Source: a virus | Virus record (IMG/VR): IMGVR_UViG_3300009610_000039 | Location: 1 to 46,992 of that record | Direction: 5' to 3' (one strand) | DNA: 46,992 nt | Shown: positions 40,191-46,340 of the stretch, one piece after another | Numbering within the stretch: the stretch's first letter is position 1 | Layout of the letters: every line of letters begins with the position of its first letter | The notes under the pieces: generated by a model | Told to the model about the DNA's origin: nothing | What the model saw: the letters and a program-made list of their open reading frames with translations, nothing else | Database searches by the model: none | Program-made: the position numbers and the translations under genes

Positions 40191-40602
40191 CTTGGGCCTC
40201 CAATCTTTCGACTCGCCGTTCCAGAGTTCGAATGTACTCCCATACATCCTTGATGCGCTGGTCGGCAGCTTGGTCTTTGGGTGAATCCTCTTTCAGAACG
40301 GGCTCTGCATGCGACCTCCACAGGGCGTGAGATGGCGGCTGCATAATAGCCCATTGACTGCCATGCCCACCGCCTCCACGGCGCAATTGTCGAACGCAGT
40401 CCATAGCTTTGAGAGCCCGCATCACTGAGGTGTAGTACGGATTACTCAATCCAGTGGATGCTACGAGCTTGGTCAGAGACCCTTCGTAGATCCGACCTTC
40501 TGGGAAGTCCTGAGCCTCTTTGTCCATTTCTTTGAAGATCTGTTCGCAGTATCCGTACAGTGCTGGAAGTGGATGAAGCGCAGCCGGTGATGGTTCAGTC
40601 AC
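40183..40602 (-). CDS. Winged-helix DNA-binding protein
   Basis: 139 residues, GTG in a GTGA overlap. GSLTKLVASTGLSNPYYTSV then MRALKAMDCVRQLRRGGGGH is a helix-turn-helix followed by a Gly/Arg wing, as in MarR-like or plasmid replication regulators. The C-terminus is a coiled coil (VWEYIRTLERRVERLEAQV), implying dimers. Likely a phage transcription regulator; the target is unknown. Confidence 0.65.
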   Translation of the reverse strand: MTEPSPAALHPLPALYGYCEQIFKEMDKEAQDFPEGRIYEGSLTKLVASTGLSNPYYTSVMRALKAMDCVRQLRRGGGGHGSQWAIMQPPSHALWRSHAEPVLKEDSPKDQAADQRIKDVWEYIRTLERRVERLEAQVA

Positions 40603-40772
40603 AGAACAGCTCCATCTGTAACAAGAATGTACTCACCCTGATCATCGTTGAACTCGAAGACTGGCTCGCACCAAATCTCTGTCTCGTTGTTCGGCTCACG
40701 TGTCATCATGACTAGGTCACCGTATTGTCCCTGTAGACTTTCCAGTTCGACAATGGCGTCACTGATTTTCAT
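40599..40772 (-). CDS. Hypothetical 57-residue protein
   Basis: 57 residues with ATGA and GTGA overlaps to its neighbours. MKISDAIVELESLQGQYGD opens with a helix; then come strands (DLVMMTREPN, IWCEPVFEF). This layout, helix plus short beta hairpin ending near a final LVTD, is common for small phage early proteins. No function recognised. Confidence 0.65.
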   Translation of the reverse strand: MKISDAIVELESLQGQYGDLVMMTREPNNETEIWCEPVFEFNDDQGEYILVTDGAVL

Positions 40773-40972
40773 TGGTCTCTCCGTTCGAGTTGAAGTCGCA
40801 GACGTACTCGCGCGACCTTTTCCTTGTGTTGCCTCATTTGAAAGAGTTGCCAGATGACATTGTTCTCTTCTGCTACCTCCAATTCTGGGACTTCTCCATC
40901 AATGCCGTCGATCCACATTCCAAGAATGTCCTCGACGACCTCAGCTTCGTCGTCACTCAGCTCTAGCTTCAT
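40769..40972 (-). CDS. Hypothetical 67-residue protein, apparently leaderless
   Basis: 67 residues. The first half is acidic and helical (LSDDEAEVVEDILGMWIDGI), the second basic (RQHKEKVARVRLRLQLERRD). The -10 box ends five bases before the ATG, so the transcript should start at or next to the A of the ATG and carry no leader. Leaderless messages are well known in actinobacteria. First gene of a five-gene overlapping unit (with 40599, 40183, 39879 and 39793). Confidence 0.65.
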   Translation of the reverse strand: MKLELSDDEAEVVEDILGMWIDGIDGEVPELEVAEENNVIWQLFQMRQHKEKVARVRLRLQLERRDQ

Positions 40973-40977
40973 ACTCT

Positions 40978-41017
40978 ATTATACCTTATTGTCAACAAAA
41001 AATCAAGAGGTCCCACT
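40978..41017 (-). promoter_or_regulatory. Leftward promoter with block, class 2
   Basis: On the minus strand TTGATT (41006-41001), 17 bases, TATAAT (40983-40978). The 15-base block AGTGGGACCTCTTGA (41017-41003) overlaps the -35 and is identical at 44241-44227, in the same place relative to that promoter. It occupies the whole 43-base gap. Confidence 0.7.
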
Positions 41018-41396
41018 AGTGAGCCATATATTCGGACACATACCAGATTTCGATGGTGTTCTTCGCCTGTGCCCAGAAGTCAATCAGCTGCTCCCAAGTG
41101 TAAGCCTTAGGCGCCTTAGGTCCAGTAGAGTACCACAATCCGGCACACTTGATGGCCGCATAGGCATACATCTTCCCGCCTTCAGCGAACTGGTAGTCGA
41201 ATCGAATGACAGCACCCTCTTCGTATTCATCGTCGCCGAACTGTTCAAGCACTTCGAGCTTGGACATAGCTCGTTCGATCGCCCTCTCCCAATAAGCCTT
41301 GGTAGCAGAAGGTGCCCTGGGAGATGAAGCTGCCTTGGGCTTCCATACTGATCCGTAATCATAGTCTTCGTCGGAGGGCCGATTGATGTAACTCAT
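41016..41396 (-). CDS. Conserved-looking hypothetical protein
   Basis: 126 residues, ATGA overlap with the ligase and AAAGGAGCAAAC as ribosome site. The first 30 residues are Ser/Pro-rich. The core is a small alpha-beta domain (GAVIRFDYQFAEGGKMYAYA, then CAGLWYSTGPKAPKAYTWEQ, then TIEIWYVSEY). Rich in Tyr and Trp. I recognise no enzyme motif. Its stop falls two bases inside the shared block of the class 2 promoter. Confidence 0.65.
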   Translation of the reverse strand: MSYINRPSDEDYDYGSVWKPKAASSPRAPSATKAYWERAIERAMSKLEVLEQFGDDEYEEGAVIRFDYQFAEGGKMYAYAAIKCAGLWYSTGPKAPKAYTWEQLIDFWAQAKNTIEIWYVSEYMAH

Positions 41397-42385
41397 GTTT
41401 GCTCCTTTGTTGCGAACCAGCAGTCGCTGGGTCCTTTGTCTTCACGCCAACGCAGAAATTGCGGATGACGTGGAGTTCCTGCAGTGAGTCCGAAGTGCTT
41501 AACTTCCAAGACCCATTGCTGTTGGATGATTCGTTCTTGTCTGGCTGTAATCCTGATGCGCTCATCGTCGGTCATACCGCTGCATCGCACTTCGACATCA
41601 TCTTGAGTCGTACAAACGATAGCGCCTATCAGACCTTCGTACTTACCTTGGCCAGGATCAAAGCCTGTAACGTAGGCTTCATAGGTGTCAAACTTCTTGA
41701 CCTTGTACCAGTTGTTAGCTTGTCGCTTACCTGGATGATAGTGAGCAAGAGGGTTCTTAACCATAACACCCTCGCCGCCGTGTGTCACGATCCAGTCATA
41801 CAAGCTTTCCTTCCAGCCAACCCATTGGCTAATGACTGCTCCCCAACTAGCTCCGAAGTAGTCATATGAGTCTGCCTGCTCGTCTTCGCATCTCTCCAAG
41901 ATAACTCGACGTTCCCATAAAGGTGCATCCATATCAGGGATGTCAAAGATCATGGCGAGCGGAAGCTCTTGGCCAGGCTCTGGGTTATCCCAGTCGACAA
42001 TGAACTCAGCTGCCTTACGTTGTGCCTCTGCTGCACCCGAACCCATAACCCTCATCGTCTTGTTGAAGTCGAAGTTGAGTGTACTGAAGCTAGCTCCTGA
42101 ACGACTTCCTGTCCAAGTGTCGACATAACCGAGCTCGCAGTCGAACCATTCGTAGCCGTGCTTCAACCAGAAAGAACGAAGGTCATTCTCGGCCTTCTCC
42201 TTCCAGAGGTCAGGTATCTGAGGCAGAACATCTCGGCCGCTTCGAGTTAACGCTTCCGTCAGTTTTCCATACGGGAAATGCAGAAGCAAACGCATGCCAT
42301 CGTACTTGGGCTCGCACAACCAATCTGGACCGATTTTACGGTCCATGTCTTGGTGCTTGAGCGCTACTGCCATTTGTGGTAACAT
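41393..42385 (-). CDS. ATP-dependent DNA ligase
   Basis: 330 residues, ATG one base inside the previous stop (TGATG). Nucleotidyltransferase motifs: EPKYDGMR with the adenylated Lys27, WFDCELGYVD, MIFDIPDM, GGEGVMVKNP and NNWYKVKKF. An OB domain follows (GAIVCTTQDDVEVRCSGMTD). It seals nicks during replication and recombination. An alternative start at Met5 would change little. Confidence 0.9.
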   Translation of the reverse strand: MLPQMAVALKHQDMDRKIGPDWLCEPKYDGMRLLLHFPYGKLTEALTRSGRDVLPQIPDLWKEKAENDLRSFWLKHGYEWFDCELGYVDTWTGSRSGASFSTLNFDFNKTMRVMGSGAAEAQRKAAEFIVDWDNPEPGQELPLAMIFDIPDMDAPLWERRVILERCEDEQADSYDYFGASWGAVISQWVGWKESLYDWIVTHGGEGVMVKNPLAHYHPGKRQANNWYKVKKFDTYEAYVTGFDPGQGKYEGLIGAIVCTTQDDVEVRCSGMTDDERIRITARQERIIQQQWVLEVKHFGLTAGTPRHPQFLRWREDKGPSDCWFATKEQT

Positions 42386-42588
42386 CAGTCAGGCACGCAG
42401 ATTAGACCAACTTGATGCTCCATAGGCGGGCACTGTTGATCAGGCCAGCAAACATTGCCTATCTTGATTTCGAGCGGCATACATTGAACCGGCCTAGGCG
42501 GCTTGACCTTGCGCGCTGCCTCGACAGATGTACCTTGAATTGAACTGCCCAAAAGGACCAGCCCAACTAATGTAATACGGGCAATCAT
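42385..42588 (-). CDS. Small secreted Cys-rich protein
   Basis: 67 residues behind AAGGAGG. Residues 1-24 are a signal peptide (MIARITLVGLVLLGSSIQ...) ending near SVEA. The mature part of about 43 residues holds four cysteines, each followed one residue later by Pro (QCMP, VCWP, QCPP, ICVP), probably two disulfides. An exported peptide in a replication operon is unusual; superinfection exclusion or envelope modification are possible but not shown. Confidence 0.65.
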   Translation of the reverse strand: MIARITLVGLVLLGSSIQGTSVEAARKVKPPRPVQCMPLEIKIGNVCWPDQQCPPMEHQVGLICVPD

Positions 42589-42597
42589 GATTCCTCC

Positions 42598-42795
42598 TTA
42601 GATGACCGTCAGTTGATCGACTGGCAGTCGCATAATGGTTCCATCTTCTGTTTCGTCAAAGACTAGTACGGGGACAGTGATGTCTCCATAGTCCTCATCA
42701 CGAAGTACTAGACCCTCTAGCTGTTGCTTGTCGCAGTACACACGCCATCCCTCTTTGAGACGAATCATGGCACCGGTAAGCGGGTCAGTATCCAT
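42598..42795 (-). CDS. Hypothetical small protein, SH3-like
   Basis: 65 residues, ATG behind GAAAGGAGCAAAG. A single compact run of strands (RLKEGWRVYCDKQQLEGLVL, then DITVPVLVFDE, then TIMRLPVDQLTVI) suggests a small SH3- or KOW-like barrel. It begins 21 bases after the tRNA-like gene on the same strand. No function recognised. Confidence 0.6.
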   Translation of the reverse strand: MDTDPLTGAMIRLKEGWRVYCDKQQLEGLVLRDEDYGDITVPVLVFDETEDGTIMRLPVDQLTVI

Positions 42796-42816
42796 ACTTT
42801 GCTCCTTTCACTAGCG

Positions 42817-42886
42817 TGCCCTGAGTGGGATTCGAACCCACACTGCCCAGCAGCTGAAGACTGGGTCTCGCCATTCGAGTCAGAGC
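42817..42886 (-). tRNA. Atypical tRNA-like gene, anticodon not assignable
   Basis: 70 bases on the minus strand: acceptor GCTCTGA/TCAGGGC (7 bp, one G-T pair), D arm CTCG-AATGG-CGAG, one base, anticodon stem CCCAG/CTGGG, 4-base variable loop, perfect T arm GTGGG-TTCGAAT-CCCAC, discriminator A, no CCA. The anticodon loop is TCTTCAGCTG, ten bases instead of seven, and the D loop is tiny. It may be a decayed tRNA or one with a special role. No anticodon is given for that reason. Confidence 0.6.
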
Positions 42887-42928
42887 GACCATCGTGTCCG
42901 GAAGGAAGAATCCGTCACGAGGATGCGA

Positions 42929-42958
42929 GGCTGCCGACGGCGGGTAGAATCGGCAGCC
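42929..42958 (-). other. GC-rich hairpin after the Lys/Ala-rich protein gene
   Basis: Perfect 9-bp stem GGCTGCCGA/TCGGCAGCC with a 12-base loop, 11 bases after the stop at 42970. There is no T run after it in either direction, so it may slow or process transcripts before the tRNA-like gene and not act as a classic terminator. Confidence 0.55.
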
Positions 42959-42969
42959 CCGCGAACTGA

Positions 42970-43611
42970 TTACGCCTTCGACGTTTCGGGCGTCGGGGCC
43001 ACTGCAGCAGCCGTGTTGGCCTTCGCAGCGTCAGCCTTCTCCTTCTCCGCCTTGGCCTTCTCGCGGTCGCCCTTGCGCCCCTGCAGCGCATCATACCACG
43101 TGTTGGCAGCAGCCTCATCGACGATCCATGCGCCATCGGTGTTCTGCTTGGACGGGAACGGGTTCTTGGAACCCGCAGCGTTGTTCTTCAGGTACCCGTA
43201 GATGATCTGCGGGCGAATGCTCTCACGGTTCTGGTTCAACCTCTCGCCGAGGCGATGGGCGAATTCAACCGGTGTAACGTATCCGTCCGGCAGAGGAGCC
43301 TTGACCTTCTTTGCGGCCTTCTCTTCTGTCGGGGCTTCCGTCGCAGCCTTGGCCTTGACGTCTTCGGTGCTTGTAGCCATGATGTCTTGTTCTCCTTGTT
43401 GTGGCGATCGCTCGCTGTCATTATCTATTATACCTGATTCCTCAACTGAAAGCAACGCGGCAGTTGAAGTTTTCCCTGGCAGGAGACACGCTTTGCATGT
43501 CACGCCAGACTGGAACGCGGTCTGCTCTTCGAAGTCCTTCGTCCGAACTCCACAGGCCGCGATGAACATCGGTCCCTTCTCTCTGAACCGAAGTAGATGA
43601 ACTGTCTTCAC
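42970..43611 (-). CDS. Two-part protein: Cys-rich N-terminus and basic DNA-binding-like C-terminus
   Basis: 213 residues from GTG 43611 (GTGA overlap). Residues 1-50 resemble a stand-alone actinophage peptide (HLLRFREKG...AACGVRTKDF...GVTCKACLLPG). Residues 78-213 have their own ATG (43380) with AAGGAG, and their own promoter lies within the frame. The C-terminal part has a YVTPVEFAHRLGERLN helix-turn-helix-like core between Lys/Ala/Glu-rich tails, and GC-rich host-like codons. Both a full-length and a 136-residue product are likely. The short one may be an abundant DNA-coating protein (inference). Confidence 0.6.
   Translation of the reverse strand: MKTVHLLRFREKGPMFIAACGVRTKDFEEQTAFQSGVTCKACLLPGKTSTAALLSVEESGIIDNDSERSPQQGEQDIMATSTEDVKAKAATEAPTEEKAAKKVKAPLPDGYVTPVEFAHRLGERLNQNRESIRPQIIYGYLKNNAAGSKNPFPSKQNTDGAWIVDEAAANTWYDALQGRKGDREKAKAEKEKADAAKANTAAAVAPTPETSKA
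43427..43482 (-). promoter_or_regulatory. Leftward promoter inside a gene, with class 1 block
   Basis: Minus strand TTGCTT (43455-43450), 17 bases, TATAAT (43432-43427). The block CTGCCAGGGAAAA (43482-43470) lies 14 bases upstream of the -35. Start near 43420 gives a 40-base leader before the internal ATG at 43380. Confidence 0.65.
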
Positions 43612-43766
43612 TCTTGGCCTATGCCCTCACGAATGATTGGACGAACTTCCCAAGAATCTTTGACCAACTCGTTCGACATGGCGAAGTCATACGCTGCCGC
43701 CTCATCGTCGTGGAACAGAGCTTGGAACTGGCCTTCTTCGTTGTAGACCTCGTAGATGGTAGTCAT
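43608..43766 (-). CDS. Hypothetical 52-residue protein
   Basis: 52 residues, ATG behind GGGAGG, ATGA overlap upstream and GTGA overlap downstream. The sequence has an opening strand (MTTIYEVYNEEGQFQALF) and a helix (DDEAAAYDFAMSNELV), then VRPI. This beta-turn-beta-helix pattern is typical of small phage proteins that mimic KTSC or YcfA-like folds, but no family is certain. Confidence 0.65.
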   Translation of the reverse strand: MTTIYEVYNEEGQFQALFHDDEAAAYDFAMSNELVKDSWEVRPIIREGIGQE

Positions 43767-44161
43767 TGTACCTCCCTCACGAGAGCATGAACACCACTCA
43801 GAAGTCTTCCTGCGATGTCCATCAAGGCCTCATCCTGATTCTTGTCAGCAATTGCCTGAATCTGTCCGATATCGCCGCCCATCTGAATGGCTATAACCAC
43901 CCATGAACGCTCGTTGGCCTTTTGGGTAGCTGCACGTCGACGCTGACGATTGACTGCCAGTTTGTCTTCGCGGGCCTCCTTCTTCTCGTCCCAGACTGGT
44001 GTGCTCGGGTCGCCGTAGCCACCTTCGCGCCAGTAGTGCAACGTGGCTGTGTGCTTCTCGATCCCCTTCTTCCGAGTTCCGAGGTTCCAACAGTACACTC
44101 CTGGCAGCGCGCCGCAAACCTGGCACGCTTCCGACTTCTTACGCTGATGTCCTATGCCCAT
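43763..44161 (-). CDS. Zinc-finger-like protein with basic helix
   Basis: 132 residues from ATG 44161, six bases after AAAGGAC; the longer frame to 44197 starts inside the promoter. CQVCGALPGVYCWN...EKHTATLHYW is a Cys3-His-type zinc site of the kind found in small actinophage proteins. It is followed by a basic helix (KLAVNRQRRRAATQKANER) and a C-terminal helical domain. Probably DNA- or RNA-binding. Confidence 0.65.
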   Translation of the reverse strand: MGIGHQRKKSEACQVCGALPGVYCWNLGTRKKGIEKHTATLHYWREGGYGDPSTPVWDEKKEAREDKLAVNRQRRRAATQKANERSWVVIAIQMGGDIGQIQAIADKNQDEALMDIAGRLLSGVHALVREVQ

Positions 44162-44193
44162 TACTGTCCTTTCCGTTTGAGATTTTGCTTCAT
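44161..44193 (-). CDS. Possible leaderless 10-codon upstream reading frame
   Basis: ATG at 44193 lies six bases after the -10 box, at the expected +1. The frame encodes 10 residues (Lys/Gln/Arg-rich), contains the ribosome site of the next gene and ends TAATG, sharing one base with its start. Translation of this peptide would deliver ribosomes to the zinc-finger gene. It may be chance. Confidence 0.35.
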   Translation of the reverse strand: MKQNLKRKGQ

Positions 44194-44199
44194 ACATAT

Positions 44200-44241
44200 A
44201 TTATACTACATCCGACATATGACATTTCAAGAGGTCCCACT
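44200..44241 (-). promoter_or_regulatory. Leftward promoter with class 2 block
   Basis: Minus strand TTGAAA (44230-44225), 19 bases, TATAAT (44205-44200). The block AGTGGGACCTCTTGA (44241-44227) overlaps the -35, as at 41017-41003. The spacer is longer than ideal, so the promoter may need an activator. Confidence 0.6.
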
Positions 44242-44254
44242 CAAAATAAGCGGC

Positions 44255-44707
44255 TCATGGCTTGTAAACCGCCACGCTGGTTGGCGTTTCCCAAACGGCC
44301 ACTTCGATTAAAGTCCAGTCCGACTGCTCCCTGTGGAGGATATGATCACGCATCTCCCAGAAAAACAGTTCAGCCAGATTCTCGGCCGTCGGGATCTTGT
44401 CGATGAAATGGATGTTCATCCCATGCGCATCCTTTAACAACCTCCACAGGACGATATTCGGATCCTCCCGATAGAAGATGGCGCCGTGGTCATACATGTC
44501 GTGAATACAATCCACCATAACCGTCTTGAGGTCCGAAAAGTCGACTACCATACCTTGGTCGGAACCTTCTCGCTGGTTGATATCGACGTTACCGACCGCC
44601 GTAGCCTCTACCCTGTACCGGTGGCCATGGAGATTGTAGCACTTTGACTTGTGGTAAGGGACGCGATGTGCCGCGTCGAACTCAATCGTCTTGGTAATGG
44701 TGTACAT
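44255..44707 (-). CDS. queD: 6-carboxy-tetrahydropterin synthase
   Basis: 150 residues, ribosome site AAAGG. Zinc histidines: His14 in FDAAHRV, His27 and His29 in CYNLHGHRYRV, with catalytic Cys23. GMVVDFSDLK and PTAENLAELFF are further QueD signatures. It makes carboxy-tetrahydropterin from the FolE product and feeds QueE. It stands 14-16 kb from folE, queE and queC, in a separate transcription unit, yet completes the same pathway. Confidence 0.95.
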   Translation of the reverse strand: MYTITKTIEFDAAHRVPYHKSKCYNLHGHRYRVEATAVGNVDINQREGSDQGMVVDFSDLKTVMVDCIHDMYDHGAIFYREDPNIVLWRLLKDAHGMNIHFIDKIPTAENLAELFFWEMRDHILHREQSDWTLIEVAVWETPTSVAVYKP

Positions 44708-44966
44708 CTAGCATCCTTTGTAGTGCGATTGATGGTTGTATGTGATTGGGTCGAAGTTTGTCGACCAGCACCTGAGCTTTCATACCAGCTTCCCAGTCAC
44801 TATGATCCCACGGGCTATCTTCAGTACCTGTAGTCCATGTGTATGTACCCCAGTTTCCTTCTGGATGCATACGGGCTCGCGAGTAACCGGCCTCAGCCAT
44901 AGCTGCCTCATAGGCGTGCTTCCATCTGAACTCGGCCAGGATCTGTTCGTCAGATAGGGGTAACAT
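44682..44966 (-). CDS. Hypothetical 94-residue protein
   Basis: 94 residues from ATG 44966 (TGATG overlap, AGAGGA upstream); the longer frame is rejected. It opens with LSDEQILAEFRWKHAYEAAM, then EGNWGTYTWTTGTEDSPWDH, Trp-rich, and a C-terminal helix. It overlaps queD by 26 bases. No family recognised. Confidence 0.6.
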   Translation of the reverse strand: MLPLSDEQILAEFRWKHAYEAAMAEAGYSRARMHPEGNWGTYTWTTGTEDSPWDHSDWEAGMKAQVLVDKLRPNHIQPSIALQRMLDVHHYQDD

Positions 44967-45148
44967 CAGGCATCCTCTTCTGTCCACATCTGGACTTGTT
45001 GCGCAGGGATATAGGTGTTCTTCCTGCCATACTCCTGATGGATGACCAAAATACCATCTTTGACCAAGCACCCGGTGACTTTCTCAAAAGTCGTGTCACG
45101 TACGTCGTCCTGCCAATAGAGGTTCCAGTACACTACGACTGTCTTCAT
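44966..45148 (-). CDS. Hypothetical 60-residue protein
   Basis: 60 residues from ATG 45148 (ATGA overlap); upstream residues of the open frame lie inside the next gene. A strand-rich peptide (TVVVYWNLYWQDDVRDTTFE, then GCLVKDGILVIHQEYGRKNT) that resembles a small beta barrel. Function unknown. Confidence 0.6.
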   Translation of the reverse strand: MKTVVVYWNLYWQDDVRDTTFEKVTGCLVKDGILVIHQEYGRKNTYIPAQQVQMWTEEDA

Positions 45149-45543
45149 CTCAGCTCCGCTCTGTCTAGGTATACGAATGAACCTGCACTGCGAAGAAGTT
45201 CCTTCCGCGATGCACTGATATGTGGTTTCCAATCGGTGTGCTGTGAACGATTCAAGTCTAGCCGTTCACACATCTCTCGGAAGGTGTACAGGATGTTATC
45301 GCACGGAGAAACCCGTGCTACATACGTTCCACCAAATGAACTAGGCGCCGTTACACGTACTGCAATTGGTCCTTTGTACTTAATGTACCTGTTTAGCAAG
45401 TTGACGATAATGTCAGCTAAATCGACCGCATCCTCCTGCATTGGATTGAGAGGAGTGTCTGTAAGGTCGAACTTACCCATCCAAGTGAGTGTTAGATGTT
45501 CCTTGGGATGCAACAGATGATCGGGTATTAGTGCAATATGCAT
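45145..45543 (-). CDS. 2H-phosphoesterase-like protein
   Basis: 132 residues. The two H-x-[ST]-x motifs of the 2H superfamily are present: HLTL at 16-19 and HISA at 108-111, each in a strand context (EHLTLTWMGK; WKPHISASRK). The length fits compact 2H enzymes such as cyclic phosphodiesterases and 2'-5' ligase-like proteins. These cleave 2',3'-cyclic or 2'-5' linked nucleotides. Candidate roles are RNA repair or destroying cyclic nucleotide alarm signals of host defence. Confidence 0.65.
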   Translation of the reverse strand: MHIALIPDHLLHPKEHLTLTWMGKFDLTDTPLNPMQEDAVDLADIIVNLLNRYIKYKGPIAVRVTAPSSFGGTYVARVSPCDNILYTFREMCERLDLNRSQHTDWKPHISASRKELLRSAGSFVYLDRAELR

Positions 45544-45683
45544 CAGTCCACTCTCCGATACAGGTTGTCTCCCTCAGAGTACACTCCAAGAAGTTGTGTC
45601 TGATGGAACGGTAAGCAGTTGAAGGGAAGTCTGATAATCTCCCACGTCTTGCCGCCATCATGACTGTACTCTACCTTACCCAT
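45543..45683 (-). CDS. Hypothetical 46-residue protein
   Basis: 46 residues, one-base overlaps (TGATG) on both sides and GGAGG ten bases upstream. VEYSHDGGKTWEIIRLPF looks like a short beta hairpin with an Asp-box-like SHDGGKTWE turn, the motif of sialidase and beta-propeller blades. A single such motif in so short a protein has no clear function. Confidence 0.6.
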   Translation of the reverse strand: MGKVEYSHDGGKTWEIIRLPFNCLPFHQTQLLGVYSEGDNLYRRVD

Positions 45684-45853
45684 CACTCATCCTCCTCGTC
45701 ATCCCAGCCTCGGTCATCGAAGTCATCGTCCATGATCTCGTCGGCATGCTCCATGTCGTACTTATTCTCGTTGTACCACATGAGTTCGGCATCTTCGTTC
45801 CAGTGCGCATAATCGCTCACCGGCGGAATGTTATCTCCACGTCGCCTACTCAT
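45683..45853 (-). CDS. Small acidic protein
   Basis: 56 residues from ATG 45853 (ATGA overlap). After SRRRGDNIPPVSDYAHWNED the rest is extremely acidic, ending DDDFDDRGWDDEEDE. Such polyacidic small phage proteins can mimic DNA or bind basic host proteins, but nothing specific can be said. Confidence 0.6.
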   Translation of the reverse strand: MSRRRGDNIPPVSDYAHWNEDAELMWYNENKYDMEHADEIMDDDFDDRGWDDEEDE

Positions 45854-46050
45854 AACGGAATCAACAGTCTCTTGGACGTCAGTCCTTGTGAATGCGGATA
45901 GCCTTCGGACTTGAGGTGCTCTTCGCACATATTTGCCCAAGGTCCAAGTTTCGTTTTGCCGTCGTATGGCGCGGGAGTCTTGACCCCGTATTCCATACCA
46001 CAAATATCGCAATCTGGCAGTTCACCATACCAGGCTATTGGTCGGGCCAT
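45850..46050 (-). CDS. Small zinc-finger-like protein
   Basis: 66 residues, ATG overlapping the upstream stop (TAATG), behind GAGGAGG. CDICGMEYG and MCEEHLKS provide three Cys and one His, enough for a zinc site. The middle (APYDGKTKLGPWAN) is a loop commonly seen between the halves of such fingers in actinophage proteins. Function unknown. Confidence 0.6.
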   Translation of the reverse strand: MARPIAWYGELPDCDICGMEYGVKTPAPYDGKTKLGPWANMCEEHLKSEGYPHSQGLTSKRLLIPL

Positions 46051-46340
46051 TATATCCTCCTCGTCTCTTCATCTTCGTTACTGACAAAGTACTCGACGAT
46101 CAAGTCGTGCTCGTTCGGATCGAACTCGTCATCCCAGTACTGCTGTTCCGGATCGGTATCATCTCCGGCTAGGACGCGCCACCCTAGGGCTCCTCCTAGG
46201 TTGCCAACTCTAGCGCACTCGTCACCAGTGGCTGCGGCCCACAAGAGTTGCTCCTCCGATGGCTCGCCCTCTACGACTGTAATCGTAATAGTCGAAGTGC
46301 GTGTATGTTGGAAATAGTGTTCCTGTACCTCACTGGTCAT
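46050..46340 (-). CDS. Hypothetical 96-residue acidic protein
   Basis: 96 residues. Opens with a beta strand (RTSTITITVVEGEPSEEQLL), then a helical middle, then a strongly acidic end (DPEQQYWDDEFDPNEHDLIV). It overlaps the zinc-ribbon gene by 11 bases. No family recognised; the acidic tail resembles that of the 45683-45853 product. Confidence 0.6.
   Translation of the reverse strand: MTSEVQEHYFQHTRTSTITITVVEGEPSEEQLLWAAATGDECARVGNLGGALGWRVLAGDDTDPEQQYWDDEFDPNEHDLIVEYFVSNEDEETRRI

Noticed and set aside
42853-42855. Assigning anticodon UCA (opal-suppressor-like) to the tRNA-like gene
   Set aside because: The ten-base loop allows several registers (UCA, CAG, CUG). Choosing one would be guesswork.
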